Source of the DNA: Pectobacterium atrosepticum
Lineage (GTDB): Bacteria; Pseudomonadota; Gammaproteobacteria; Enterobacterales; Enterobacteriaceae
Assembly: GCA_019056595.1 (NCBI GenBank)
Contig: CP036163.1
Location: forward strand, 4,859,400-4,923,399
Direction: 5' to 3'
Length of the DNA stretch: 64,000 nt
The notes beneath the pieces were generated by a model, which was given only the letters and a program-made list of their open reading frames with translations, made no database searches and was not told the DNA's origin. The translations under genes were made by a program, and so were the position numbers. Positions 1 to 10,538 of this stretch are shown one piece after another (position 1 is the stretch's first letter; every line of letters starts with the position of its first letter).

Positions 1-202
1 TAAAATGTAAAAAATTGCCCTTATTATGCCTGTTGATAGTACCCAGTGCGAGGGGCGCGCAGCATGAGGGTTGGCTAAAAAGAGCAACATACAGGCGGTG
101 AATTGCAGGACGAGCGGGCAAAGCCTCGGTATACTATCCTCTCACAATTTAGGGCCTCACAATTTGAGACCGGCATTTCTTTGAAATAGGTAGTCAGTTT
201 TA
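1..202 (+). promoter_or_regulatory. upstream region of rsuA
   Basis: No open gene is visible in these 202 bases. They should carry the rsuA promoter. The ten-base sequence CTCACAATTT occurs twice (141-150 and 156-165), and a TATACT hexamer at 130-135 could be a -10 element. In E. coli the helicase gene radD (yejH) diverges from rsuA, so the left edge may be its upstream region, but this cannot be confirmed here. Confidence 0.35.
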
Positions 203-898
203 ATGCGATTGGACAAATTTTTATCCCAACAGCTGGAAATTAGTCGTTCACTGGTGGCGCGCGAGCTCCACGCACAGCGTGTTACCGTAGATGGCGAAGT
301 GGTAAAAAGCGGTGCGTTCAAGTTATCCCCTGAGCATAACGTTGAATTTGATGGTAACCCGTTGAAACAGCAAAACGGCCCACGTTATTTCATGTTGAAT
401 AAGCCTCAGGGCTACGTTTGTTCAACTGACGATCCCGATCATCCGACCATTCTTTATTTTATGGATGTGCCGGTGGCGTACAAACTGCATGCCGCAGGGC
501 GTTTGGATATCGATACCACAGGGCTGGTGCTGTTAACTGACGATGGGCAATGGTCGCATCGTATTACCTCACCTAAACATGAGTGTGAAAAAACCTATCT
601 GGTGACGCTGGAGTTGCCGCTGGCTGAGGATACCGCAGAGCAATTTACGGTGGGTGTACAGCTGCATAACGAGAAGAATCTTACTAAACCCGCTACGCTT
701 GAGAAGATAACGGATCATGTTGTTCGGTTGACGATTAGCGAAGGTCGCTATCATCAGGTGAAAAGGATGTTTGCTGCGGTGGGCAATCGCGTTGTGGAGC
801 TACACCGTGAGCGGATCGGTGGTATCTGTTTGGATAGCGAGCTGGAACCGGGAGAATTCCGCGAGTTAAGTGCTGAAGAGGTCGCCAGCGTAAAATAA
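203..898 (+). CDS. rsuA: 16S rRNA pseudouridine(516) synthase RsuA
   Basis: RsuA isomerises uridine 516 of 16S rRNA to pseudouridine during 30S assembly in the cytoplasm. The 231-residue protein has the family's usual length. It has an N-terminal S4 RNA-binding domain (about residues 1-60, beginning MRLDKFLSQ) and a RsuA-type catalytic domain. The catalytic Asp lies in [10 protein letters not shown] (about residues 98-107), and a basic segment (YHQVKRMF) lies near 185. The next gene, bcr, follows after 40 bases on the same strand, as in E. coli, so the two may be co-transcribed. Identification is strong. Confidence 0.95.
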   Translation: MRLDKFLSQQLEISRSLVARELHAQRVTVDGEVVKSGAFKLSPEHNVEFDGNPLKQQNGPRYFMLNKPQGYVCSTDDPDHPTILYFMDVPVAYKLHAAGRLDIDTTGLVLLTDDGQWSHRITSPKHECEKTYLVTLELPLAEDTAEQFTVGVQLHNEKNLTKPATLEKITDHVVRLTISEGRYHQVKRMFAAVGNRVVELHRERIGGICLDSELEPGEFRELSAEEVASVK

Positions 899-938
899 TA
901 CTATTCAGAACGACCTTCTTTCTAATCTGGAGTTATTA

Positions 939-2129
939 GTGCAATTACGCCGTTCTTCTCATCTCGGGCTGATTTTTATTCTTGGCCTGATTTCGATGCT
1001 AATGCCGTTAGCTATCGATATGTATTTACCGGCGTTGCCGACCATTGCTAACGAGTTTGGCGTGGGCGATGGGCATGTCCAAATGACGCTCAGTGCTTAC
1101 GTGTTGGGTTTTGCTATTGGCCAGATGTTCTACGGACCGATGGCGGACAGCCTAGGGCGTAAACCTGTCATTCTCGGCGGTACGCTGGTTTTTGCGTTCG
1201 CAGGCGTGGCCTGTGCGCTGGCGCAAACGGTAGAGCAGCTGATCTATATGCGTTTTCTGCACGGTGTTTCTGCCGCCGCCGCGGCGGTTGTTATTAATGC
1301 ACTGATGCGCGATATGTTCTCGCGGGATGATTTTTCTCGCATGATGTCGTTTGTCGTGCTGGTGATGACTGTTGCCCCCTTAATTGCACCGATTGCCGGT
1401 GGCTGGTTGCTGCTGTGGTTTAGCTGGCATTCCATTTTCTGGACGATCTCTGCCGCGGCGTTTCTGGCGTCAGCGCTGATTTTCTTTTTTATCAAAGAAA
1501 CCTTACCGCCAGCGAAACGACAGAAATTTCATCTGCGCACCACCATCGGGAATTTCGCTATTCTGTTCCGCCACAAGCGGGTGTTTAGCTATATGGTGGC
1601 GAGCGGGCTTTCGTTTTGCGGCATGTTCTCCTTCCTGAGTGCCGGGCCGTTTGTGTACATCAACCTGTATGGCGTTTCTCCTCAGAATTTTGGCTATTAC
1701 TTTGCCCTGAACGTCATTTTTCTGTTCGTGGTGACGCTGTTTAACAGCCGTAATGTACGACGACTGGGTGCTATGGCGATGTTCCGCACAGGGCTGGTCA
1801 TTCAGTTTGTGATGGGAATATTTTTGGTGGTTGTCTGTCTGTTCGATCTCGGCTTCTTACCGCTGGTGTTTGGTGTGGCGCTGTTTGTTGGCTGTATTGC
1901 GATGGTGGCGTCGAATGCGATGGCAGTTATTCTTGATGATTTCCCTCATATGGCAGGGACGGCATCGTCGTTGGCTGGCACGCTACGCTTTGGTCTTGGT
2001 GCGATTGTAGGTGTTGTCCTCTCACTGGCTTCATTCAGCAGCGCTTGGCCGATGGTACTATCTATGGCGCTCTGTTCGATCGGAGCATTTCTGCTGTATC
2101 TGTACGCGCACCGTTCCCCAGGGTCCTGA
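939..2129 (+). CDS. bcr: Bcr/CflA family multidrug efflux transporter
   Basis: This is a major facilitator superfamily proton antiporter of the Bcr/CflA type (bicyclomycin and sulfonamide efflux in E. coli; L-cysteine export is also known for Bcr). It has 396 residues with about 12 hydrophobic segments. A family-typical N-terminal segment ([15 protein letters not shown]) and the MFS loop 2-3 motif ([11 protein letters not shown], about residues 66-76) are visible. The start is GTG at 939, preceded by GGAG at 929-932. Position directly after rsuA matches the enterobacterial order. Substrates in this host are unknown. Confidence 0.9.
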   Translation: MQLRRSSHLGLIFILGLISMLMPLAIDMYLPALPTIANEFGVGDGHVQMTLSAYVLGFAIGQMFYGPMADSLGRKPVILGGTLVFAFAGVACALAQTVEQLIYMRFLHGVSAAAAAVVINALMRDMFSRDDFSRMMSFVVLVMTVAPLIAPIAGGWLLLWFSWHSIFWTISAAAFLASALIFFFIKETLPPAKRQKFHLRTTIGNFAILFRHKRVFSYMVASGLSFCGMFSFLSAGPFVYINLYGVSPQNFGYYFALNVIFLFVVTLFNSRNVRRLGAMAMFRTGLVIQFVMGIFLVVVCLFDLGFLPLVFGVALFVGCIAMVASNAMAVILDDFPHMAGTASSLAGTLRFGLGAIVGVVLSLASFSSAWPMVLSMALCSIGAFLLYLYAHRSPGS

Positions 2130-2516
2130 TTTTCCCCTTCTTTTCAGATGCAGGTAAGATGTGCCTGCACCTGAGTTTGTTCTTCTCTTATATTCCTCAT
2201 TTTCCTTTTGACAGCGATAGCCTGCCATTCTCCTTTGTTTTGCCAATGTAAAATATTTTACTAAAAAGTGAATAAATAAGCTGAAAGGAGTTGAGATATT
2301 AAATGGAAAAGGTTACATATAGCCGGAAAAGAAGAGCGATTCGTGATCAGTTTGGCATTAATAGCGCTTGCAATCAGGTTAGTTAGCCACTACCACGATA
2401 TGCAAAATATGTGTTTGTTGTTTTTTTGTTCACGAAAAGTGGCGGGAAATGGCGCGAACACGCTACTATGATAAATATGTTGCTATTTTGTGAATTTTTA
2501 CCTGAGGAAAACAGTA
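2130..2516. other. intergenic region between bcr and yejG
   Basis: This 387-base stretch has no convincing reading frame. Short frames here lack ribosome sites and family resemblance. Its right end holds the yejG ribosome site (GAGGA at 2504-2508). I see no clear terminator for bcr. Confidence 0.4.
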
Positions 2517-2861
2517 GTGGACAGTTTTCAACTTTCGGTGGTTCATCGTTTGCCGCAAAGTTATCGCTGGTTATCGGGTTTTGCAGGTATCAATGTTGAA
2601 CCGATTCCGCTGAGCGGCAGAGAAGAAGACAATAACCTGATTGGTCTCAAATTGTTGAGTCATGATGGCGATATCGCATGGGAAATCATGCGCCAGCTGA
2701 ATCAATCCCTGTTTGAAATACAGGTTGAATGCGCCGTTCTGGAATGGGAAAGCGAACCGTGTCTGTTTTTACATCGCAATGATGAAAGTACAGCAATGTG
2801 CCGTCTGAAAAATGTCGGTGTCGCTATTGCTGAATCTGTATCGGCACAGTATCCTTTTTAA
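2517..2861 (+). CDS. yejG: YejG family protein, function unknown
   Basis: A small cytoplasmic protein (114 residues) resembling E. coli YejG over its whole length. Shared stretches include the N-terminal VHRLPQ.YRW, GFAG..VEPIP, EPCLF and CRLKN.GVAIAE near the C-terminus. No biochemical function is established to my knowledge. A longer frame from 2490 exists, but GTG at 2517 is preferred. It matches the E. coli N-terminus and has GAGGA at 2504-2508 with eight bases of spacing. It converges on yejF with a strong hairpin between them. Confidence 0.85.
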   Translation: MDSFQLSVVHRLPQSYRWLSGFAGINVEPIPLSGREEDNNLIGLKLLSHDGDIAWEIMRQLNQSLFEIQVECAVLEWESEPCLFLHRNDESTAMCRLKNVGVAIAESVSAQYPF

Positions 2862-2862
2862 A

Positions 2863-2890
2863 CCGCAGCGCCAGTAGACTGGCGCTGCGG
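2863..2890. terminator. bidirectional hairpin between yejG and yejF
   Basis: A perfect 12-base-pair stem (CCGCAGCGCCAG with its complement) and a four-base loop sit between convergent yejG and yejF. On the minus strand the stem is followed by TTTAAAAAGG. There is no long T run, so it may act by blocking read-through in both directions. Confidence 0.7.
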
Positions 2891-2901
2891 CACTTCCTCG
2901 T

Positions 2902-4518
2902 TTATGCCGATTGCGTTTCCGTCATGCCAGATGAAAACTGTAGCAGCTCCCGCGTGTAATGCTCGGCAGGATGCGTGAATACCTGTTTACACTCCCCCTG
3001 TTCGACGACTTCACCCTGTCGTAACACGATAACCTGATGACACAGTGAGCGGATAACTTGTAAATCATGGCTGATGAACAGGTAGGCGATTTTGTGCTTT
3101 TCCTGTAATGACTTCAGCAGGGCCAGAATTTGCGCCTGAACCGTTCTGTCCAGCGACGACGTAGGTTCATCGAGAATCAGCAGTTCCGGTTGCAGTATTA
3201 GTGCCCGAGCGATAGCGATACGCTGGCGCTGACCGCCGGAAAACTCGGAGGGATAACGGTAACGAGTGGTGGGATCCAGCCCGACTTCCTGCATCACCGC
3301 CACCACGCGTTGTTCTTGCGCCTCTTTACTCAATTTGTGATGAACGATCAATCCCTCAGCAATGATTTGCTCCACATTCAGCCGTGGGTTCAGCGCGGAG
3401 TTCGGGTCCTGAAAAACGACCTGAATCCGGTGACGGAAGGGCAGCATTTGCTTACGGGTTAGCCCTTGCAAGGGTTGACCATCAAACCAGATATCACCGC
3501 GTGATTGAATCAGGCGAAGTAGCGCTAATCCGGTAGTGCTTTTCCCTGAACCCGATTCCCCTACCAAACCCAGGCTTTCACCGCGCCGTAAGGTGAAACT
3601 AATATTATTAACGACCTGCTTTTCGTCAACGGTACGGCGCAAAAGGCCGCGTTTGATAGGGAATGAAACGTGCAAATGCTCCACCCGCAGGAGGGGGCCA
3701 CCGTCATCCTCTACCGGAAGCGGCTCGCCTGATGGCTCTGCGTCCAGTAATTGGCGTGTGTAAGGATGCTGCGGAGCGCTGAAAAGCTGCTGACAGCTGT
3801 TGTGCTCCACGGCTTTACCCGATTTCATAACCGACACGTTATCCGCCAATTGACGGACGATATTCAGATCGTGGGTGATGAACAGTAAGCTCATCCCCAT
3901 TTCCCGCTTCAGCTCGTTCAGCAATTTCAGTATTTGCGCCTGAACGGTAACGTCCAGTGCTGTTGTCGGCTCATCAGCAATGAGTAAATCGGGCTGAGTC
4001 AGCAGCGCCATTGCAATCATGACGCGCTGGCGTTCCCCGCCGGAAAGCTGGTGTGGGAAATCATTCAATCGGCTTTTAGCCTGCCGAATACCCACGCGAT
4101 CCAGACAGGAGATGACTTCGCTACGGGCCGCCTCGGTGCGCATGCCACAATGGAGCGAAAGCACTTCAATTAGCTGTTTCTCAATGCTTTGCAGGGGGTT
4201 AAGCGACACCATCGGTTCCTGAAAGATCATCGCAATTCGGTTACCGCGTATCTGACGCAGTGTTTTTTCATCGGCATGTAGCAGCGATTGCCCCGCAAAG
4301 CGGATATCTCCCTGCGGATAAACCACGGGTGGGGAAGGGAGCAAGCGTAAAACCGACAGTGCAGTGACGCTTTTCCCCGAACCTGACTCGCCGACCAGCG
4401 CCAGCGTCTCACCCGCATTCACCGCCAGTGAAAGCTGGTCGACAACACGCTGCTCCTGATCGCCTTTGCGGAAGGCAATGCTGAGATCATCTATCTGCAA
4501 TAAAGGTGAACTGGACAT
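2902..4518 (-). CDS. yejF: YejF, duplicated ATPase of the YejABEF peptide importer
   Basis: YejF powers the YejABEF ABC importer, which takes up oligopeptides and microcin C-type peptide nucleotides. The 538-residue protein contains two ABC ATPase halves. Each has Walker A (GESGSGKS), an ABC signature (LSGGERQR and FSGGQRQR) and Walker B (LLIADEPT and LLILDEPT). The chosen ATG at 4518 is one base after the yejE stop, which fits an operon. A frame eight codons longer would overlap yejE. It is the last gene of the minus-strand order yejA-yejB-yejE-yejF. Confidence 0.93.
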   Translation of the reverse strand: MSSSPLLQIDDLSIAFRKGDQEQRVVDQLSLAVNAGETLALVGESGSGKSVTALSVLRLLPSPPVVYPQGDIRFAGQSLLHADEKTLRQIRGNRIAMIFQEPMVSLNPLQSIEKQLIEVLSLHCGMRTEAARSEVISCLDRVGIRQAKSRLNDFPHQLSGGERQRVMIAMALLTQPDLLIADEPTTALDVTVQAQILKLLNELKREMGMSLLFITHDLNIVRQLADNVSVMKSGKAVEHNSCQQLFSAPQHPYTRQLLDAEPSGEPLPVEDDGGPLLRVEHLHVSFPIKRGLLRRTVDEKQVVNNISFTLRRGESLGLVGESGSGKSTTGLALLRLIQSRGDIWFDGQPLQGLTRKQMLPFRHRIQVVFQDPNSALNPRLNVEQIIAEGLIVHHKLSKEAQEQRVVAVMQEVGLDPTTRYRYPSEFSGGQRQRIAIARALILQPELLILDEPTSSLDRTVQAQILALLKSLQEKHKIAYLFISHDLQVIRSLCHQVIVLRQGEVVEQGECKQVFTHPAEHYTRELLQFSSGMTETQSA

Positions 4519-4519
4519 A

Positions 4520-5545
4520 TTAATGCGCCTTGCTGGGGTCAAAGGCGTCGCGCACCGCTTCGCCGATAAAAATGAGTAAGGAAAGCACGATGGAAAGTAC
4601 CATAAACACGGTAATACCCAGCCACGGTGCCTGAAGGTTATTTTTCCCTTCCAGCAATAAAGTACCTAATGATGGTGAGCCCATTGGCAGACCAAAACCG
4701 AGGAAATCCAGCGATGTCAGTGTGGTAATCGAGCCGCAGAGAATAAAGGGCAGATAGGTCAGCGTCGCAACCATCGCGTTTGGCAGCATGCAGCGGAACA
4801 TAATGGCACGATCGCTGACGCCCATTGCCTGCGCGGCGCGAATATAGTCAAAATTTCGAGTACGCAAAAACTCTGCCCGGACCACACCAACCAGACTCAT
4901 CCAGCCGAAAAGTACGGTAATCGCCAGTAGCCACCAGAAGTCCGGCTGAATCACGCTGGACAGTAGGATGATGAGAAACAGCGTCGGCATGCCGGACCAG
5001 ACTTCGATAAAGCGTTGGCCCCATAGGTCAAAACGTCCGCCGTAATAGCCCTGTGTTGCGCCTACGATAATACCAATCACGCTCGACAGTATTGTGAGCG
5101 CCAGACCGAACAGCAGTGAGATACGGAAGCCATAAAGTACCTGTGCGACTACGTCTTTCCCCTGGCTGTCCGTACCCAGCCAATTCTGCCAGGAGGGTGC
5201 CGATGGGAAAGACACCGTGGTGGCATAGTTTATGGTGGCATAGCTGTAGCGAATCAGTGGCCAGATGGCCCAACCGTGGTTGCTGATACGTTCGGCGATA
5301 TAAGGGTCACGAAAATCAGCCGTGGTATCTAACTGTCCGCCGAACGTTCTCTCGCTGTGATCAATAAGGACAGGCGTATAGAGCTGACGGTCATATTTCA
5401 CCAGCAGCGGTTTGTCATTGGCGATCAGTTCGGAAAACAGGCTGAGAATAAACAGCACCATGAAAATCCACAGCGACCAGTAACCGAGACGATTACTTTT
5501 AAAACGCGCCCAGCGCGCCTGATTGATCGGGCTTAATCGGCTCAT
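4520..5545 (-). CDS. yejE: YejE, inner-membrane permease of the peptide importer
   Basis: This is one of the two permease subunits of YejABEF, of the OppC/DppC class. It has 341 residues: one N-terminal membrane segment (about 23-43), a periplasmic stretch containing GTDSQGKDV, then five membrane segments. A binding-protein-dependent permease (EAA) loop is visible around [13 protein letters not shown]. Its start overlaps the yejB stop by four bases, pointing to translational coupling. It pairs with YejB to form the channel energised by YejF. Confidence 0.93.
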   Translation of the reverse strand: MSRLSPINQARWARFKSNRLGYWSLWIFMVLFILSLFSELIANDKPLLVKYDRQLYTPVLIDHSERTFGGQLDTTADFRDPYIAERISNHGWAIWPLIRYSYATINYATTVSFPSAPSWQNWLGTDSQGKDVVAQVLYGFRISLLFGLALTILSSVIGIIVGATQGYYGGRFDLWGQRFIEVWSGMPTLFLIILLSSVIQPDFWWLLAITVLFGWMSLVGVVRAEFLRTRNFDYIRAAQAMGVSDRAIMFRCMLPNAMVATLTYLPFILCGSITTLTSLDFLGFGLPMGSPSLGTLLLEGKNNLQAPWLGITVFMVLSIVLSLLIFIGEAVRDAFDPSKAH

Positions 5546-6639
5546 TGGCGTCCCTCAAAATCGATACGCGGATCCACCAGTGTATAGGTTATGTCACTGA
5601 CGATATTCAACAATAAACCGATCAGCGTGAAGATATACAGCGTGCCGAACATGACGGGATAATCACGTTGCAGCGTGGCGTCATAGCCCAACAGACCCAG
5701 CCCGTTGAGAGAAAACATCACCTCAATCAGCAGCGAACCAGTGAAAAACATGCTGATAAACGTGGCAGGGAAGCCAGCAATCACCAGCAGCATGGCATTA
5801 CGGAACACATGCCGATAGAGGATGCTTTTTTCATCCAGCCCTTTAGCGCGTGCGGTAACAACGTATTGCTTACGAATCTCATCCATAAAGGAGTTCTTAG
5901 TGAGCATCGTGAGGGTAGCAAAACCGCCAATCACGGAAGCTACTACCGGTAGCGCGATATGCCACAAATAATCGGTAATCTTGCTGTACCACGGCAGGGT
6001 ATCAAAATTGCTGGAGATCAGTCCTCGAAGTGGGAACCAGTCTAGATAACTGCCGCCTGCGAACAGCACAATTAAAATAATCGCAAACAAAAACGCCGGA
6101 ATGGCATACCCGACGATGATTAATGTACTGCTCCAGGTATCGAACGGTGTGCCGTTCTTCACCGCTTTTTTGATGCCAAGTGGAATGGAAACCAGGTAGA
6201 TAATCAGCGTACTCCATAGCCCCAGCGTAATCGAAACCGGCATGCTTTCCTTAATGAGCTGCATCACCGAAGAGCCACGAAACAGGCTGTCGCCGAAGTC
6301 AAAACGTACGTAATCCCACAGCAGTTTAAAATAGCGCTCATGGATTGGTTTATCGAAGCCATAGCGTTTAGTGATTTCTTCGATGACTTCCGGGTCAAGC
6401 CCGCGTGAGCCTCGGTAAGCGTTTTCGATATTGGGCGCGCCGCTGGTGCCAGTGCGTGCCATTCCTGCATCCATTCCGCTATTGGAGGTATAGCCGCTTC
6501 CGTGTCCCATTTCGATCGCTGCGATAGCTTGATCGACAGGGCCGCCGGGAGCAATTTGTACAATGAAGAAGTTAATCGTGATAATCGCCCACAGGGTTGG
6601 AATGACCAGCAAGAGGCGGCGTAACAGATACGTTCCCAT
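5542..6639 (-). CDS. yejB: YejB, inner-membrane permease of the peptide importer
   Basis: This is the OppB/DppB-class permease of YejABEF. The 365 residues begin with a membrane segment typical of the class ([19 protein letters not shown]). They continue through the long periplasmic loop characteristic of YejB (about residues 40-110, rich in Gly) and the conserved FGDS motif. The EAA loop lies at [12 protein letters not shown]. It starts nine bases after yejA ends and overlaps yejE by four bases, so the four genes form one transcription unit. Confidence 0.93.
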   Translation of the reverse strand: MGTYLLRRLLLVIPTLWAIITINFFIVQIAPGGPVDQAIAAIEMGHGSGYTSNSGMDAGMARTGTSGAPNIENAYRGSRGLDPEVIEEITKRYGFDKPIHERYFKLLWDYVRFDFGDSLFRGSSVMQLIKESMPVSITLGLWSTLIIYLVSIPLGIKKAVKNGTPFDTWSSTLIIVGYAIPAFLFAIILIVLFAGGSYLDWFPLRGLISSNFDTLPWYSKITDYLWHIALPVVASVIGGFATLTMLTKNSFMDEIRKQYVVTARAKGLDEKSILYRHVFRNAMLLVIAGFPATFISMFFTGSLLIEVMFSLNGLGLLGYDATLQRDYPVMFGTLYIFTLIGLLLNIVSDITYTLVDPRIDFEGRQ

Positions 6640-6648
6640 TTTGATTCC

Positions 6649-8457
6649 TTAACGTCGCTCTGCGGGCAGCGTAGCTGCCTGTTTGGTATCGAACCACCAA
6701 CCATCAAAACCAAGTGAATAGGCCGGGCGTACAGCAGGCATGGCAAACTTGTTCCAATAGGCGAAGCGGTCATGGTTGGAATACCACATCGGAATCATGA
6801 GCTGGTTCCAGGTCAATACCCTGTCCAGCGCGCGGCCTAATGACAGCAGGGGTACTTTTTGCCCTTGATGCTTAACGATGTCTTCGATGAGCGAATCAAT
6901 CGCGGGATCGCTGACTCCCGGTCTGTTGTAGGTCGAGTCGATATACTGCGAACTCCAGCGAATTTGCAGGTCAGCACTGGGGTAGAGCGATGCGCTGTAT
7001 ACCGTTGCCAGCATATCGAAATCCCGCTTACGGAGGCGGTTGTTGAACTGCGTGCTGTCGATGTTACGCACGTTCATGGTGATGCCCAACTTTTTCAAGC
7101 TCTGCTGGAAAGGCAAGACATACTGCGAATTACCGGCGCTTGGCAATAGCAGTTCAAACGTAAATTGCTGTCCGGTTTTGCGATTAACCAGCTTCTGATC
7201 TTTCAATTCCCAGCCGGCCTCTTCCAGCAGCTTGATTGCCTTAAGCCAGTTTTGTCGATCATATCCGCTGCCGTCGGAGGAGGGCGGTTTGTAGGCCGTG
7301 CCGAAGACTTCGGGGGGGGCTTTGTCCTTCAGTGGCGTCAGCCAGGCCAGTTCCTCTGCGCTGGGTTCACCTTTAGCGGCATATTCAGTATTTTGGAAAT
7401 AGCTGTCGGTACGTTGATAGGCGTTGTAATACAGCGCCTTATTCATCCAGTTGAAGTCAAATGCCAAGGATAACGCCTGACGAACGCGACGATCCTGAAA
7501 CAGCGGCCGCTGGATATTGAACGCGAGCCAACGCGTATCCTGAGCGGATTGATTAACCTGATCCTGTTTAATTATGTAGCCACGCGCAAAGTTGCCACCC
7601 TGATATTGGGTCGCCCAATTTTTTGGCGATCCTTCTTCACGCAGATCGAAGGCGCCCGCTTTAAAGGCCTCGAGTGCGACGCTGTCGTCCAGATAATAGT
7701 CGTAGCGGATTTTATCGAAATTGTACTGGCCTTTATTGACTGGTAGATCGGCACCCCAATAATCGTTCACGCGAGAATAGGTAACATATTGCCCCGTTCG
7801 ATAGGCGGTGATGCGGTAAGGGCCACTAGCCGGGGGTGGATAGGATAGCGGTTCGCTGAACTTATGATTCTTCCAGAATTTTTCCGGCATGATGGGCAAG
7901 GTCAGCAGGCTGAACATGCGGTTTTTGTCGGACACGGGAAAATCGAAGCGTACGGTCAGCGGTGCAACGGCCTTGGCGGTAACATCTTTAAAATAGATGC
8001 GAAACTGCGGCACGCCCTGCGTCATAAACATATTGTAAGTGAACGCCACGTCGGCCGCAGTGATCGGGGTACCGTCATGAAAGCGTGCTTTGGGATTCAT
8101 CTCTATTTCAATCCAGCGGAAATCCGCCGAATGGCGTGTCGTCAGCGCGACCAGCGGATAATAACTGCCGGGTTCGTCATCAGAAGAAGTGAAAAGCGAA
8201 TCGTAGAGACGTTCAGTACGTGCCGCCGCCGCGCCGCGCAGCGCGAAACGGTTGAAGTTGTCAAAGGTACCCAGTGCGCTGAGGGTGATGCTGCCGCCCT
8301 TGGCGGCATCAGGATTGACATAGTCAAAATGACTGAAGTTCTCAGCATATTTGGGTTCACCCAAAAGCGCAAAGCGGGTGCTGTTTTCAATCGTTTCGGC
8401 ATGCAGCCCAAATTGGGTCGTGCAAAGCAATACGGCAGCGATAACGCGTTTTAACAT
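6649..8457 (-). CDS. yejA: YejA, periplasmic peptide-binding protein
   Basis: This is the solute-binding subunit of YejABEF (SBP family 5, related to OppA and DppA). It captures peptides or microcin C in the periplasm. It has 602 residues with a Sec signal peptide (hydrophobic core about 6-16, likely cleavage after LHAE near residue 21). Family-5 patterns are present, such as ALRGAAAARTERLYDSL and the DGTPITAADVAFTYN region near residue 130. It is the first gene of the minus-strand operon, so the promoter should lie in 8458-8600. Confidence 0.93.
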   Translation of the reverse strand: MLKRVIAAVLLCTTQFGLHAETIENSTRFALLGEPKYAENFSHFDYVNPDAAKGGSITLSALGTFDNFNRFALRGAAAARTERLYDSLFTSSDDEPGSYYPLVALTTRHSADFRWIEIEMNPKARFHDGTPITAADVAFTYNMFMTQGVPQFRIYFKDVTAKAVAPLTVRFDFPVSDKNRMFSLLTLPIMPEKFWKNHKFSEPLSYPPPASGPYRITAYRTGQYVTYSRVNDYWGADLPVNKGQYNFDKIRYDYYLDDSVALEAFKAGAFDLREEGSPKNWATQYQGGNFARGYIIKQDQVNQSAQDTRWLAFNIQRPLFQDRRVRQALSLAFDFNWMNKALYYNAYQRTDSYFQNTEYAAKGEPSAEELAWLTPLKDKAPPEVFGTAYKPPSSDGSGYDRQNWLKAIKLLEEAGWELKDQKLVNRKTGQQFTFELLLPSAGNSQYVLPFQQSLKKLGITMNVRNIDSTQFNNRLRKRDFDMLATVYSASLYPSADLQIRWSSQYIDSTYNRPGVSDPAIDSLIEDIVKHQGQKVPLLSLGRALDRVLTWNQLMIPMWYSNHDRFAYWNKFAMPAVRPAYSLGFDGWWFDTKQAATLPAERR

Positions 8458-8807
8458 CTGACGGCAATCTCCTGCGAGCGGACGTTATCTGATTGGGCGA
8501 CGAGTGTAGACACGTCATACCGTAACGTCGGCGATACCGATTTCTTCGGCATAAAGTTCTTGAAATAATTAACATTCCCATCGGGAACTTGCGTGTTTTC
8601 TTTTTATCATGAAATTAGGTGATAAACCTACCTTAATCACGGCCTGTTAATGTTTCAGATTGTTGAGTCAGTCATATTTTGTGCAATATGCCGCAGAAGG
8701 GGAGGAACGAAGTGGTATTTGAGGGAGGCAGGCATAAAAAAACATAGGGAACGTTTTTCAACGTTGCGCAGCAACGGCCCGTAGGGTGACGGATAAGGAT
8801 GTTCGTC
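8458..8807. other. intergenic region upstream of yejA
   Basis: This non-coding stretch should contain the yejA promoter on the minus strand. Around 8758-8800 is a compositionally distinct segment (ACGTTGCGCAGCAACG, a near palindrome) that could be an extragenic repeat or a decayed insertion end. I cannot assign it. Confidence 0.35.
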
Positions 8808-8841
8808 ATAAAAAAACGCCGCTTAGGTTATAAGCGGCGTT
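8808..8841 (-). terminator. rho-independent terminator of mepS
   Basis: An 11-base-pair stem (AACGCCGCTTA and its complement) with a five-base loop at 8815-8841 is followed on the minus strand by seven T residues (8810-8816 read as A on the plus strand). It lies 58 bases downstream of the mepS stop. Confidence 0.85.
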
Positions 8842-8899
8842 AGTGTCATCTCGTTTCGTTGGCTAACTAAACAATACCACAGCAAGGGACAGATATTGT

Positions 8900-9481
8900 T
8901 TAGCTGGTTTTTCCTTTACTCAGAACACGGCGTCCTTCTTGATAACGCTTATTCCAGTAGTCTTCTGTCATTTTGGAGATGATGACACCACTGCTGGTTG
9001 ATGCGTGGACGAACTGATCGTTGCCGAGGTAAATACCAACGTGGCGTCCGGTTGAACCTGCACGGAACAGAACAAGATCGCCAACGCGCAGTTTGTTGCG
9101 CTGAATTTGCTGGCCCATCTCTTGCTGTTCATAGGTCGAACGCGGTAAATCCATGCCAAATTGTTCGCGGAAGGTGCGCTGAACGAAAGCTGAGCAGTCA
9201 ATGCCACGGCGACTATCACCGCCTAAGCGGTAACGAACACCTTTCCAACTGGCATATTGGTTAAGCAATTTGGACTTGATGTCCACGTTACGAACCAGTG
9301 CTTCAAATTCATCCTGAGAGGCTTGCAGTAAAAGACCATCTTTATCATTAACTGCATGCATATCAGTTTGAGCTTTATGGTTGTATGCACTATTACTTCC
9401 ACATGCGGAGAGCATCATTGCTACCGCTACGGCAGGCACTGCCCGCCAGATATATCTCAGAATCGGTTGAGACTTGACCAT
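8900..9481 (-). CDS. mepS: murein DD-endopeptidase MepS (Spr), NlpC/P60 lipoprotein
   Basis: MepS cleaves D-Ala-mDAP cross-links so that new peptidoglycan can be inserted. It acts as an outer-membrane lipoprotein. The 193-residue protein has a signal peptide ending in a lipobox (LSACGS, lipidated Cys about residue 27) and a C-terminal NlpC/P60 domain. The catalytic Cys is in GIDCSAF, the first His in GRHVGIYLG and the second His in QFVHAST. The gene is monocistronic, with its own terminator. In E. coli the protein is controlled by NlpI/Prc proteolysis. Confidence 0.95.
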   Translation of the reverse strand: MVKSQPILRYIWRAVPAVAVAMMLSACGSNSAYNHKAQTDMHAVNDKDGLLLQASQDEFEALVRNVDIKSKLLNQYASWKGVRYRLGGDSRRGIDCSAFVQRTFREQFGMDLPRSTYEQQEMGQQIQRNKLRVGDLVLFRAGSTGRHVGIYLGNDQFVHASTSSGVIISKMTEDYWNKRYQEGRRVLSKGKTS

Positions 9482-9803
9482 TATTGTTGTGTTCCCTTGC
9501 TGTCCTTAACGATAAATATCGCTATGTAGTATCCCCATTTCACTGGGGCATAAATGCCAAACGAAAACGAGAGTCAGACTAAATCAGAGTTTCTTCTTAG
9601 CCAAATACTCATCAACGAAAGTGTGCCAGAATGCACATTATTTTTCTTGTCGCTACTAGTTCAGTATGCGCTAAAAAGCAAACTTCAACGAGACTACCGC
9701 AACAGCAGTAGGATTGCGAGTAGTTTTAACTAATTTATTTATAAGATTTAATGATGTATTCAGCTAAAAAATGTCGATGTAAAAAAGCTGAAATCATATG
9801 AAT
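9482..9803. other. intergenic region between lpxT and mepS
   Basis: About 320 bases, A+T rich, with no plausible gene. It should hold the mepS promoter near 9490-9600. The left part follows the lpxT stop, and no clear terminator hairpin is seen for lpxT. Confidence 0.35.
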
Positions 9804-10505
9804 TTATACTGTCGATTTCTTAGGTAATCGTCGGTTTAACAGGGCAATAGCGGCATCGCTTGCTGGCGTTAATAACCACCAACTCAAGCCGACCAGAACA
9901 ACCGAGAGCGAACCGACGGCAATATCGGTAAACCAATGTGCACCGATCATGATGCGAGGCAATGAGAAGATTACTGTGATGGCCACGCCGATAGCGAAAG
10001 CGGTGCGGGTAAAATAGCGCAGCATAAAGGCAGCAAAGATCATCAACATCATACCGTGGTCACCGGGGAAACTGTCCGATGAAGCATCTTTGGTAGGTAT
10101 ACCCGTTAAGTCTGAAACGCGGTTGACGTCACTAAAATAGAGCGTCGGGCTGGCGTGTTGAACGGGCAGCAAATGTCCCGCTTGATTCAGCACTACGGCA
10201 GTTAACAGCATGATGAAGCCAATGATTAACAAATGGCGGCGCTCTATGGGGGAGGCTTTCAGATAAAACGACAAATACAGCAACCCCATCGCAATAAGCG
10301 CACAGCCGTCAAAAGCCCGGTTATTGGTAATCGCTACCAGATGTAAAAATGCCGGACTATCAACCAAAAGGCGGTTGAAATAGAAAAAGATGTTACTGTC
10401 GAGCGTGAGCCAAAAACCATGATTTTCCGGCAGGTACCAAGATAAAAACAGACCAATACCCAACACATTGAGCACTAAAATAGAAGAAATACGAGCAAAT
10501 GACAT
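9804..10505 (-). CDS. lpxT: LpxT, lipid A 1-diphosphate phosphotransferase (PAP2 family)
   Basis: LpxT transfers a phosphate from undecaprenyl diphosphate to the 1-position of lipid A on the periplasmic face of the inner membrane. It recycles the lipid carrier and raises envelope charge. The protein is about 233 residues with six predicted membrane segments. PAP2 motifs are visible: KDASSDSFPGDHG (Ser/His catalytic pair) and RIMIGAHWFTD. The family-typical LTNNRAFDGC is also present. ATG at 10505 gives the E. coli-like N-terminus; an ATG four codons earlier is possible. Confidence 0.9.
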   Translation of the reverse strand: MSFARISSILVLNVLGIGLFLSWYLPENHGFWLTLDSNIFFYFNRLLVDSPAFLHLVAITNNRAFDGCALIAMGLLYLSFYLKASPIERRHLLIIGFIMLLTAVVLNQAGHLLPVQHASPTLYFSDVNRVSDLTGIPTKDASSDSFPGDHGMMLMIFAAFMLRYFTRTAFAIGVAITVIFSLPRIMIGAHWFTDIAVGSLSVVLVGLSWWLLTPASDAAIALLNRRLPKKSTV

Positions 10506-10538
10506 AAGGCAAAGCATCCAAATACGAAAAACTCCAGT

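Noticed and set aside
7165..8454. Long plus-strand frames opposite yejA.
   Set aside because: They are antisense shadows of a well-supported gene, with no ribosome sites or family resemblance.
8758..8800. Insertion sequence remnant upstream of the mepS terminator.
   Set aside because: There is only a short near palindrome, with no transposase fragment, paired inverted ends or target duplication.
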